In this document: in pieces, positions 6,431 through 13,153 of the stretch | How the letters are laid out: every line of letters starts with the position of its first letter | How positions within the stretch are numbered: the stretch's first letter is position 1 | Assembly: GCA_028713675.1 (NCBI GenBank) | Contig: JAQTNV010000072.1 | Span: forward strand, 1-15,013 | Source: a bacterium | Lineage (GTDB): Bacteria; Desulfobacterota; JAPLJL01 | Direction of reading: 5' to 3' | DNA: 15,013 nt | Translations under genes and position numbers: made by a program | The notes under the pieces: generated by a model | Databases searched by the model: none | What the model was told of the DNA's origin: nothing | Seen by the model: the letters and a program-made list of their open reading frames with translations, nothing else

Positions 6431-6778
6431 ATGAAACAATTCAAACTTGACGTTCCCGAACCGGGCCACCTGAGCATCGCGGCCCTGATGATTTACGAGC
6501 AGGTTCATAAAAACCTGGCCCGGCCGGAGCGCAGCCGCTGGGTCGAAAATCTCGATTTCGTGATCCAGGTCAACGCCGCGAAAATGTATTTTTTCGTCAC
6601 CAAAAAGAACGGCACGGTCCGGATCCAGAACGGCCGGGCCTCCCGGCCCGACGCGACCCTCACCCTCCGCCGGGTCCGTTTCTGGGGCAACCCGCTCCTC
6701 CTGGTTCTCCGCCGGCAGATCCGCCTCCGCGGGAACATGCTTAAACTTATGCGTTTCCTTCTTTTCATCACCCCATAA
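6431..6778 (+). CDS. SCP2-like sterol/lipid-binding domain protein (probable)
   Basis: The 115-residue product is soluble, without signal peptide. The middle and C-terminal part follows the outline of the SCP2 fold: a helix (12-31), strands LDFVIQVNAAKMYFFVTKKNG and TVRIQNGRASRPDATLTLRR (41-80), then a hydrophobic helix and a final GNMLKLMRFL segment (101-110). The run G-x-x-x-I-x-x-G with PDATLTL is the most telling feature, as SCP2 proteins carry G-x-x-x-V-x-x-G and a PD-x-x-L strand. SCP2-like domains bind sterols, lipids or acyl-CoA in a hydrophobic tunnel. An upstream AGAAAGGG lies about 12 bases before the ATG. Its position before the FAD oxidase gene suggests it may present a lipid-like substrate, which is inference. 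The end of the protein is unusually basic and hydrophobic. Confidence 0.6.
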   Translation: MKQFKLDVPEPGHLSIAALMIYEQVHKNLARPERSRWVENLDFVIQVNAAKMYFFVTKKNGTVRIQNGRASRPDATLTLRRVRFWGNPLLLVLRRQIRLRGNMLKLMRFLLFITP

Positions 6779-6796
6779 AAAGCAAGTTAGAAAATA

Positions 6797-6824
6797 AATT
6801 CCAAATCCCAATAACCAAACACGG
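6797..6824. repeat. tandem heptamer repeat (AAxxCCA type)
   Basis: Four 7-base units (AATTCCA, AATCCCA, ATAACCA, AACACGG) occupy the gap just before the FAD oxidase gene. The consensus is different from the repeats at 3710 and 11178, but the period is the same. Confidence 0.55.
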
Positions 6825-6846
6825 AATTTTCATAAAAGAAAACAAT

Positions 6847-8283
6847 ATGGAGAAGGAAAACATTAAAAAACGGCTGGAAGAGATTGCCGGAAAAGAGTGG
6901 GTCAGGGACGATGCCGCCACCCTTTTCCTTTATTCGCGGGACATGACGGAAAACGAGCCCCACGCTCCCGACTGGGTGGTGATGCCGGAAAAACCGGAAC
7001 AGGTCCAGGCGGTCATGCGCCTGGCCAACGAAACCCTGACGCCGGTCACTCCTTACGTGAGCGGCGCCAATGTGGGAGGCCTGACCATTCCGGTCAGGGG
7101 CGGAATCATCCTCGACCTGAAACGGATGAACCGGATCCTGGAAATCAACGAAAGCGACATGTACGCCCTGCTGGAGCCGGGGGTCACCTTCGGTCATCTC
7201 CGGGCCGAGCTGGACCGCAACCATCCGAAAGCGATCTACACCTACCCGATGGCCCCGCCCTTCACCTCGGTCACCTGCAACGCCCTGCTCGACGGCCTCT
7301 GCAACCTCTCCCACCCCCACGGCGCCACCTCCGACTGGATCAGTTCCCTCGAAGTGGTCCTCCCCTCCGGGGAGCTGGCCCGGATCGGCTCGGCCGCCAT
7401 CACCGGCCGGTGGGTCAGCCGGGTTCCCCTCCCGGACCTGGCCGGTCTTTTCATCGGCTGGCAGGGCCTCACCGGCATCGTCACCAAGATCGCCGTCCAG
7501 CTCTGCCCCAAGCCCGCCTTCCTGAAACGGGCCTTTATCCTGCCCTACTCCTATTCCACCGCCTACGAGATGATGCGGGAGCTTTCCTGGACCCGGGTCC
7601 TCGACGATATCGCCGGGCTTTCCTGGGTGGCGGGCAAAATGATGTACGGCCGCCACGGCCCGATCACCCGCGACCCGGGCGAACCGGGCTTCATCCTCTT
7701 CATCGAATATTCGGCCAATACCCGGGCGGAACTCTGGTCCAAGACCATGATCGTGAACAGCCTCCTGAAGGATTTTGAGAAAAAGGGCAAAACCTTCGAG
7801 GGACCGCTCGATATCAACGCCATCCTGCGTCTCTTCCCGGAATACACCAAGCTGGCGAATTTCCCCACCACCCTCGACTTTCTTCTCGATTACGCCGAAA
7901 GCGGGGGGTTTACCTGGGTCGGCTCCTACGGTCCCACCTCCAACTGGACCCGTCCCACGGAAAAGGGCGCCGCGATCATGGAAAAATACGGCTTCCCGCC
8001 CCTCTTCAACTGCCGCTCGATGAAGGGCGGCCATTACGGCGCGCTCCGTTTCCTCATTCCCTTCGACCGGCGCGACCCCGAAGTGACAAAAAAACTCCGC
8101 GCCTGCCTGGAGGAAATCTGCGATCTTCTCCTTGATGAAGGCTTCATCCCATACAAGGCCCCGAACTGGGCGGCGAAAAAAATCATCTCCCGGGCCGATC
8201 CCGGCTGGGTGAATCTGCTCAAGGCCGTCAAGAAAACCCTCGACCCGAACGGCATATTAAACCCCGGTCACTGGGGGTTTTAA
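6847..8283 (+). CDS. FAD-linked oxidase, GlcD/D-lactate dehydrogenase-like (VAO/PCMH fold)
   Basis: Enzymes of this family oxidise 2-hydroxy acids or related substrates with FAD and pass electrons to a partner. The 478-residue product has the PCMH FAD-binding domain (about 40-222): VVMPEKPEQVQAVMRLAN, then the SGANVGG loop (72-78), a relaxed version of the usual G-GGT-G sequence. SHPHGATSDWISSLEVVLPSGE and FIGWQGLTGIVTKIAVQLCPKP (202-223) follow. The C-terminal FAD-oxidase domain (about 223-478) ends in LDPNGILNPGHWGF, a family hallmark. The next gene encodes a CCG-type Fe-S protein, matching the GlcD-GlcF and D-lactate dehydrogenase gene order. The two are separated by a repeat-filled gap of 237 bases. 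No clear ribosome binding site precedes the ATG. The substrate is not readable from sequence: glycolate, lactate, alkyl or aryl hydroxy acids all remain possible. Confidence 0.88.
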   Translation: MEKENIKKRLEEIAGKEWVRDDAATLFLYSRDMTENEPHAPDWVVMPEKPEQVQAVMRLANETLTPVTPYVSGANVGGLTIPVRGGIILDLKRMNRILEINESDMYALLEPGVTFGHLRAELDRNHPKAIYTYPMAPPFTSVTCNALLDGLCNLSHPHGATSDWISSLEVVLPSGELARIGSAAITGRWVSRVPLPDLAGLFIGWQGLTGIVTKIAVQLCPKPAFLKRAFILPYSYSTAYEMMRELSWTRVLDDIAGLSWVAGKMMYGRHGPITRDPGEPGFILFIEYSANTRAELWSKTMIVNSLLKDFEKKGKTFEGPLDINAILRLFPEYTKLANFPTTLDFLLDYAESGGFTWVGSYGPTSNWTRPTEKGAAIMEKYGFPPLFNCRSMKGGHYGALRFLIPFDRRDPEVTKKLRACLEEICDLLLDEGFIPYKAPNWAAKKIISRADPGWVNLLKAVKKTLDPNGILNPGHWGF

Positions 8284-8288
8284 AAACC

Positions 8289-8319
8289 GGTAGACGGTAG
8301 ATGGTAGACGGCAGACGGG
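8289..8319. repeat. tandem heptamer repeat (GGTAGAC type)
   Basis: Four 7-base units, GGTAGAC, GGTAGAT, GGTAGAC and GGCAGAC, plus GGG, begin five bases after the stop codon of the FAD oxidase gene and run up to the palindromic repeat. Confidence 0.85.
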
Positions 8320-8329
8320 CAAAGCCAAC

Positions 8330-8446
8330 GTCATTCCTGCGGAAGCAGGAATCCAGACGTCGTCCCCGCGAAAGCGGGGATCTAGAAAAAGGATGTTGGA
8401 TTCCCCCGGATCTAGTCCGGGGCAGGCTAAATCAGCGCGGAATGAC
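8330..8446. repeat. compound GTCATTCC palindromic repeat (three units)
   Basis: Two direct units, 8330-8356 (GTCATTCCTGC/GCAGGAATCCAG) and 8359-8385 (GTCGTCCCCGC/GCGGGGATCTAG), are followed by an inverted, interrupted third unit (8397-8446, ending CGGAATGAC). The units have diverged while keeping base pairing in the stems (CCTGC/GCAGG and CCCCGC/GCGGGG), which suggests the hairpins are kept or are copied as hairpins. The rest of the 237-base gap (8447-8520) shows nothing recognisable. Confidence 0.85.
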
Positions 8447-8520
8447 AGAAGGAAATGCCTAAATAAAATGTTTTCTCTTGTTGCCTCTTCACTCTTGGCT
8501 CTGAGCTCTAGACAATTGAT

Positions 8521-9696
8521 ATGATGGAATTCGACGACATCCGGAGCTGGGTCGTCCGCTGTGTCCGCTGCGGCACCTGCAAATTCACCAACGAGACCTA
8601 CCTCCCGAGCTGTCCCGCCGGCGAGCGCTTCCGGTTCGAGCCTTTCTACGCCAGCGGCAAGAATTTCATCGCCCGCGGCATCATCGAGGGGGCGCTCAAG
8701 TTTTCCGATCCCGGCGTGGTCGACGCTATTTATTCCTGCCCGACCTGCGGCAACTGCCAGACCCAGTGCCCTTTACCCCACCACGAGCACCTGGTGGATA
8801 TCTACGAGGCCCTGAGAGCCCGGGCGGTGGAGGAGGGGGCGGGCCCGCTGCCTTCCCATAAGCCGCTCCTCGCTTCCCTCCGCCAATACGAGAATCCCTG
8901 GATGCAGCCGCGCGCCAGCAAGGCCCGCTGGGCGAAAGAACTCGGGATCAAGGATGTTTCCAGGGAAAAAGCGCGGGTCCTCTACTTCGTCGGCTGCACC
9001 GCCGCCCTCGACCCGACCCTCCGGAACATCCCGACCGCCACCGCTTCCCTCCTCCAGTCCGCGGGGGTGGACTTCGGGATCCTGGGCGAGGCGGAAATCT
9101 GCTGCGCTTCCACCGCCCTCCGGGTCGGCGACCGGATACTCTTCAGAAGTCTCGCGGAGCGGAATATCGAGCTTCTGAACCGGCTCAAGATCGAAACCAT
9201 CATCACTTCCTGCGCCGGCTGTTACAAAACCTTGAAGCACGATTACCCGGCGGTCGGAAAAATCAGGCCTCAGATCCTGCACAGCTCCGAGTTTATCTAC
9301 CGGCTTTTACTGGGAGGAAAGCTGAAGTTCAAGAAGGAAGCCACCCGGGTGGCCACCTACCACGACCCCTGCCACCTCGGCCGTTTGGGCGGGGTCTTCG
9401 ATCCCCCCCGCCGGATCCTCCGGGCCCTGCCCGGGATCACCTTCCGGGAAATGGACCGGATCCGGGAGAACGCCTACTGCTGCGGGGCCGGCGGCGGGGT
9501 CCGCACCGCTTTCCCCGACTGGGCCACCGACAATGTCGGCCTCCGGATCGAGGAGGCGGAAAAAACCGGGGCCAATCTCCTGGTTTCCACCTGCCCATTC
9601 TGCGCGCAGAATTTCATGACCGGGATCGAAAAGAAAGGCTCGAGCCTGGAATATATCGACCTGGTCGACCTGCTCTCTTCCCTACTCAGAGAATAA
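8521..9696 (+). CDS. (Fe-S)-binding protein, GlcF/HdrD-like with two CCG domains
   Basis: This is the likely electron-transfer partner of the FAD oxidase. The 391-residue protein has two N-terminal [4Fe-4S] sites. The second is canonical (CPTCGNCQTQCP; C73, C76, C79, C83). The first is odd: C14, C17, C20 and then C31 before Pro, a gap of ten residues in place of three. Two cysteine-rich CCG domains follow, as in heterodisulfide reductase and GlcF: C159, C194-C195, C231, C234; and C284, C320-C321, C358, C361. The first pair reads CCAS instead of CCG; the second is CCGAGGG. Such domains bind noncanonical clusters that pass electrons to a quinone or disulfide; the final acceptor here is unknown. 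No membrane helix is present. There is no evident ribosome binding site, and an in-frame Met follows the first. Confidence 0.9.
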   Translation: MMEFDDIRSWVVRCVRCGTCKFTNETYLPSCPAGERFRFEPFYASGKNFIARGIIEGALKFSDPGVVDAIYSCPTCGNCQTQCPLPHHEHLVDIYEALRARAVEEGAGPLPSHKPLLASLRQYENPWMQPRASKARWAKELGIKDVSREKARVLYFVGCTAALDPTLRNIPTATASLLQSAGVDFGILGEAEICCASTALRVGDRILFRSLAERNIELLNRLKIETIITSCAGCYKTLKHDYPAVGKIRPQILHSSEFIYRLLLGGKLKFKKEATRVATYHDPCHLGRLGGVFDPPRRILRALPGITFREMDRIRENAYCCGAGGGVRTAFPDWATDNVGLRIEEAEKTGANLLVSTCPFCAQNFMTGIEKKGSSLEYIDLVDLLSSLLRE

Positions 9697-9720
9697 GCAT
9701 TCTTAATTATTTGTTCTTGG

Positions 9721-9760
9721 CCGCTCGGAAGCGTTAGCGTGCTTGTGAGCACAGCGTCCC
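9721..9760. repeat. small hairpin between convergent genes
   Basis: A perfect 5-bp stem (GTGCT at 9739-9743, loop TGTG, AGCAC at 9748-9752) with a second stem CGCT/AGCG just upstream lies between the convergent Fe-S and HEAT-repeat genes. There is no T-run, so termination is only one option; it may be a repeat remnant. No gene is seen in 9697-9840. Confidence 0.25.
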
Positions 9761-9840
9761 AGGCAAAGCAGCGGGTTAGTGTTCTCTATTCTTTATACTG
9801 CTGGTATGGCGAATCTTATGCGCTTTTCCACCCCGGCCCT

Positions 9841-10722
9841 CTATTTCACTTTCTTCAGAATATTCATCGCCAATCTTTTTATTTCCATATCCGGATCATC
9901 GACCAAAGCGCTGATTTCTTCTCTTATTTCGGTCAACCGGCTTCCGCAATCCTCCGCCAACATTTTCAGGGCCAGCCTCCGAATCCGCTGGTCGCTATCA
10001 CTCAGACATTTCCGGTATTCTTCAAAAAAGCTTTCTTCTTCCTCCAGCGGACCGAGCAGGACGAGGGCATCAAAGCGCAAATCCGCATTCTCGTGTTCCA
10101 GGTACTTGAGGTAAACATTTTTTACTTCTTCCCGTTTCGAATAAAACCGCCAGAGGTTGAAAAGGATGGCCCTTTTTTGTTCTTCGGGACCGTGTTCCAA
10201 GCGTTCCAACAACATGTCTAATATCCGATCATCACGGATATTGCACAAAGCATTCACGGCATTCTGTTGGACCCGGACATCAGTGTCATATAACCTCCCG
10301 ATGAGCGGAATTGCCGCCTGATGATTTCCTTCCCATCCCAATGCGAAGGTTGCGTAAAGCCTCAAATCAGCATCCGGGCTTTCCAGATCGCTTAATAACT
10401 TTTCGACGAGAGGCTGTGGATCTTTTAAAAAAGAACCGACCACACTCAGCTGGATTGAGGCATGATTCCTGATCTCCTCACACTCGGATTCATCCTTGAT
10501 CATTTCATAAAGAATTCGGCTGGCTTCAGATTTGGCAAAGGAGGCGAGCAGAAGCAGGGCCTCGATTTTCATGTCTTTATCCGCGAACTTTAAGGCTTTC
10601 GAGAGCAGAGGCACGGCTTTATCTATCTCGGCGAGAAACAATTCAGGGGAGTCAATATATTTCTGAGCCGCGGCCAGGATTCTTTCCTGGGACTCGAATT
10701 CGACGACGTTATTTACTTTCAT
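9841..10722 (-). CDS. HEAT-repeat protein
   Basis: The 293-residue soluble protein is built of repeated alpha-helical units of about 30-35 residues, of the PBS-lyase HEAT-like type. Units can be seen at DKDMKIEALLLLASFAKSEASRILYEMI, CEEIRNHASIQLSVVGSF, DADLRLYATFALGWEGNHQAAIPLI, DVRVQQNAVNALCNIRDDRILDMLLERL, ENADLRFDALVLLG and DQRIRRLALKMLAEDC. Such solenoids are scaffolds for protein contacts; no catalytic residue is visible and no cognate phycobilin context exists. Its ATG overlaps the stop of the upstream PH-like gene (ATGA), so the two are translationally coupled and probably act together, perhaps at the membrane through the PH-like protein. Acidic and basic residues are well mixed, and there is no signal peptide. 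Function is unknown. Confidence 0.85.
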   Translation of the reverse strand: MKVNNVVEFESQERILAAAQKYIDSPELFLAEIDKAVPLLSKALKFADKDMKIEALLLLASFAKSEASRILYEMIKDESECEEIRNHASIQLSVVGSFLKDPQPLVEKLLSDLESPDADLRLYATFALGWEGNHQAAIPLIGRLYDTDVRVQQNAVNALCNIRDDRILDMLLERLEHGPEEQKRAILFNLWRFYSKREEVKNVYLKYLEHENADLRFDALVLLGPLEEEESFFEEYRKCLSDSDQRIRRLALKMLAEDCGSRLTEIREEISALVDDPDMEIKRLAMNILKKVK

Positions 10723-11081
10723 AAAAACTTTCCCGGCTCGATGGCATCTGGAGGAAGGGAGGCGATTTTGGCTTTTGCCTCAGCGATGAAGGCGTCCGCT
10801 TCGGGAGGAGTGATATTGATATTTTTTACCAAGCCCTTTTTCTTCGTGATCACCACCATCTCCCGGCCGGGCAGAGGCGCGGCCCAGTTTTCCCCCAAAA
10901 GGGCTTTGCCCTTTTTTATTTCGGCGATGTCGCGGAGCTTAATCTTCCGGACCGGCATCCCCAGGATCCGGATCTGTAGTTCGGCCTCGGTGATCCGGTA
11001 ACGGAGGGAAAACATCGCGCCCAGAACTACCAGGGCGATAACGATCGGAAATATTACGGGGAGGATTTGTTGCCAGGCCAT
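10719..11081 (-). CDS. membrane-anchored PH-like domain protein
   Basis: The product is 120 residues: one N-terminal membrane helix (about 6-25), then a small domain of beta-strand character. The stretch SLRYRITEAELQIRILGMPVRKIKLRDIAEIKKGK (25-59) has the outline of bacterial PH domains, which often start with a Y-x-[IV]-T-[DE]-x-x-L-x-[IV] strand. EMVVITKKKGLVKNINITPPEADAFI (74-99) gives the later strands and the start of the closing helix. The domain should lie in the cytoplasm. The gene starts close behind a repeat block, with no ribosome binding site visible upstream of the ATG. Its TGA overlaps the ATG of the HEAT-repeat gene, so the two probably form a unit. I would rate the PH-like fold as probable, not certain. 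Confidence 0.65.
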   Translation of the reverse strand: MAWQQILPVIFPIVIALVVLGAMFSLRYRITEAELQIRILGMPVRKIKLRDIAEIKKGKALLGENWAAPLPGREMVVITKKKGLVKNINITPPEADAFIAEAKAKIASLPPDAIEPGKFL

Positions 11082-11088
11082 AAATAAG

Positions 11089-11208
11089 GTTTCGAGTTTC
11101 GAGTTAAAAGACTAAAAGATTTGTCAGCAAGGCTTAAGCCTTGCCCTACGCTCTGAATGGTCTGGTTTATCTGGTTTAACCAGAAACCAGAAACTAGAAA
11201 CTCGAAAC
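11089..11208. repeat. 120-base repeat block with inverted ends and an internal palindrome
   Basis: The ends form an inverted repeat: GTTTCGAGTTTCGAGTT (11089-11105) and its near-complement at 11192-11208 match at 16 of 17 bases. Both ends are made of AACTCGA-type heptamers. Inside lie a perfect 18-base palindrome (GCAAGGCTTAAGCCTTGC, 11127-11144), TCTGGTTTATCTGGTTT, and heptamers AACCAGA, AACCAGA, AACTAGA, AACTCGA (11178-11205). The block fills almost the whole gap between the oxidoreductase stop (11214) and the PH-like gene start (11081). Confidence 0.8.
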
Positions 11209-11213
11209 GTGGC

Positions 11214-12695
11214 TTAAGAAATGCGCCCGCTCCGGAAATCGTCCTCCAGGATCTCGGCGCACTCGAGCGCGCTCATGGCGGCGAGCTCGGTCCCGACCCC
11301 CCTTCCGCCGGCCCCGTCGCCGGCAATATAGAGGCCGGGTAAAGGGCTCCGGATCGCGGGCCGCTCCCCGGCCACCTGGCCGGGGACCTGGGCGGTGGAA
11401 ATCGCGGGGCCCCCGGGCTTCCCGATCCAGCTCTCGATCGCCCGCGCCCCGACCACCTCTTTCCAGATGATGTGTTTGTCTATCCCCGGTACGACTTTCC
11501 GCAGGGCGTTCATCATTACCTCCACCCAGGCCTCTTGCGGGTCCTGGAGCTTGGTGGTGGTCAGCGATACCCCCGTGCACATGGTGACAATCTGTTTTCC
11601 CGGGGGAGCGAGCCGGGGATCAAAATTGGAGGGGACCACGAGATAAAGCGGAACCAGCTCGGGAATCCGGCCGGCCAGCAGATCCTCGTAAACCTGATGG
11701 ACCCGGGGAATCGTGGCGGTCCGGGGCCGGAAATCCCCGGGGCTGCCCAGGACGATCAGGCTGCCCTCCTGGATGACTTTCCGGTCGAGCGCCAGCTTGA
11801 TTTGGATGGCATTATGGGATTCCTGGAGTCCCTTGACCCGTTCCCGGAAATCGTCCGGAAAATGACCGGCCCCGGTCAGGTTGAAAACCGTGTCCTTGAG
11901 CGAGCTGGTGCTGACCACCGCCCGGCCCCGGAACTTCCTCCCGTCGTCCAGCTCCACCCCGCAGGCGGCGCCGTTCTCCACCATGATCTTCCTGACCCGG
12001 GCCCGGGTCAGGAGCGTGGCCCCGAAATACTTGGCCGCGTCCAGCATCACCCGGGGCACCATTATCGTCCCGCCCTTCGGGTAGGAAACCGCCTTGGACT
12101 CCAACATCCGCTTGGTGCACCAGATCGCCTCCCCGGCCGAGGATTTCCAGTAGGGGTAAACGAAATAAAGGGCCATTATCACGTTGATGTGGGCATGCAG
12201 GCCGGGATTCAGGGAATGCCGGGAAATGAATTCCTCGACGGTCTTGTTGTCCCATTCGTCAATCTTGGCTTCGTCCATCCAGAATAAATCGCGGGTGAGC
12301 CGCCACATGGCGGGAAATTCCCGCCAGGTGACCCCGAGCTGGTGATTGAGCCGGAACGAGGTTTTGAAAAGCGTCCGGGCCGAGGTATAGAGAGGCACAT
12401 CCAGGCCCAGGCCCGTGATCCGGCAAAGCTTGCGGGGCTGGACGAATTCCACCCGGGAGGCCGCCCCCACCCGCTTCAAAACCTCGCCGACGGCCCCCTT
12501 CCCGCCCCGAGTGCAGAGATGGGTGCCGAAATCCACGTGAAACCCGTCTTTTTCATAACCGGAACAGGCCCCCCCGATCCGGGGATTCTTTTCGAGGACC
12601 AGAGTTTTCAGCCCCGCCCGGGCGGAAAGCGCCGCCAGGCTCGAGCCCCCGGTTCCGGTCCCCACCACGATCACGTCATATATCTGTTCCGGCAT
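11214..12695 (-). CDS. FAD-dependent oxidoreductase, phytoene-desaturase (CrtI)-like
   Basis: The 493-residue protein has the N-terminal FAD-binding fold: VVGTGTGGSSLAALSARAG (10-28) with G-x-G-x-x-G at 12-17, the ribose-binding Glu (E35) in LVLEKN, and the RIGGACS motif (39-45) found in CrtI-type and retinol-saturase-like enzymes. The closing FAD segment PGLYIAGDGAGGRGVG (453-468) is also typical. Members desaturate, isomerise or saturate hydrophobic polyene or lipid substrates; the substrate here is unknown and no other carotenoid gene is seen nearby. A stop-to-start gap of 8 bases from the small membrane protein gene points to co-transcription. A purine-rich GGGGGAAAG stands just before the ATG. 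There is no signal peptide. The FadL-type porin upstream makes an imported hydrophobic substrate plausible, which is inference. Confidence 0.85.
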   Translation of the reverse strand: MPEQIYDVIVVGTGTGGSSLAALSARAGLKTLVLEKNPRIGGACSGYEKDGFHVDFGTHLCTRGGKGAVGEVLKRVGAASRVEFVQPRKLCRITGLGLDVPLYTSARTLFKTSFRLNHQLGVTWREFPAMWRLTRDLFWMDEAKIDEWDNKTVEEFISRHSLNPGLHAHINVIMALYFVYPYWKSSAGEAIWCTKRMLESKAVSYPKGGTIMVPRVMLDAAKYFGATLLTRARVRKIMVENGAACGVELDDGRKFRGRAVVSTSSLKDTVFNLTGAGHFPDDFRERVKGLQESHNAIQIKLALDRKVIQEGSLIVLGSPGDFRPRTATIPRVHQVYEDLLAGRIPELVPLYLVVPSNFDPRLAPPGKQIVTMCTGVSLTTTKLQDPQEAWVEVMMNALRKVVPGIDKHIIWKEVVGARAIESWIGKPGGPAISTAQVPGQVAGERPAIRSPLPGLYIAGDGAGGRGVGTELAAMSALECAEILEDDFRSGRIS

Positions 12696-12703
12696 CTTTC
12701 CCC

Positions 12704-13096
12704 CTAGTTTTTCGGTTTATCGTCCGCCTGGGCCTGCAGCTGCTCGCTCAGCGAGTTGCAGGCCAGCAGGATACAAAGCCAGAAAACCGTCCAGACCGGA
12801 GGGAGATACAGCCGGTAGTCCTCAAGCTTAAAACGGGGACCGTGAACGAGGAAATAAACCATGGCCCCGACGGCGATGATGGACGCCATCAGCCCCAGGC
12901 CGAAAGCGATCAGGCTGAAAAAGCCGGTGAGATCCAGCAGGTAAATTTTCCAGCGGGAACGGATCGCCGCGAGCCCCCGGAGGAAAGAATCCAGGAATAC
13001 CTTCGGCCCCTCCGCGAGCAGAAGCAGAAACAGGCCCAGGACCAGAAGGGAAATCAGGACCAGAAGGGTGACGGCCATCGGACCAAGGTCTGGCAT
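12704..13096 (-). CDS. small membrane protein, three predicted helices, unknown family
   Basis: I do not recognise the family. The 130-residue product has a hydrophobic helix at about 7-27, a long hydrophobic stretch at about 54-84 that could be one long or two short helices, and a helix at about 97-116. The loop 28-50 carries several Arg/Lys and should be cytoplasmic; the tail (QAQADDKPKN) is polar. A single Cys-rich spot (C108, C113) lies in the last helix. No ribosome binding site is clear; an alternative ATG at 13078 would shorten it by six residues. It sits 57 bases after the FadL-like gene and 8 bases before the CrtI-like gene, so it may serve as the membrane partner of either, for example as an electron or lipid handling subunit. 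That is inference. Confidence 0.7.
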   Translation of the reverse strand: MPDLGPMAVTLLVLISLLVLGLFLLLLAEGPKVFLDSFLRGLAAIRSRWKIYLLDLTGFFSLIAFGLGLMASIIAVGAMVYFLVHGPRFKLEDYRLYLPPVWTVFWLCILLACNSLSEQLQAQADDKPKN

Positions 13097-13153
13097 GGAT
13101 TTGCCTTTGCGCTAAGGCTTCCTTTGCAAATGAAAAATCATTTTCCGTAATGT

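Noticed and set aside
6787-8034. Minus-strand open frame of 415 codons opposite the FAD oxidase
   Set aside because: The plus strand shows both FAD-oxidase domains. The antisense product ends in a peptide encoded by the heptamer repeat at 6797-6824, a known sign of a spurious frame.
8289-8446. CRISPR-like array
   Set aside because: The repeats are 7-base tandem units without spacers, followed by palindromes of unequal spacing; there are no regular spacers and no cas genes in the window.
9721-9780. tRNA or other structured RNA gene between the convergent genes
   Set aside because: Small stems are present, but no cloverleaf, anticodon arm or CCA-type end could be arranged.
11472-12287. Plus-strand open frame of 271 codons opposite the CrtI-like oxidoreductase
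   Set aside because: It is antisense to a protein with both FAD motifs intact, and its own translation is Gly/Pro/His-rich without motif or ribosome binding site.
11214-12695. Carotenoid biosynthesis gene (true phytoene desaturase)
   Set aside because: The FAD motifs fit the broad superfamily, but no phytoene synthase or other carotenoid gene lies nearby, so the specific name is not justified.
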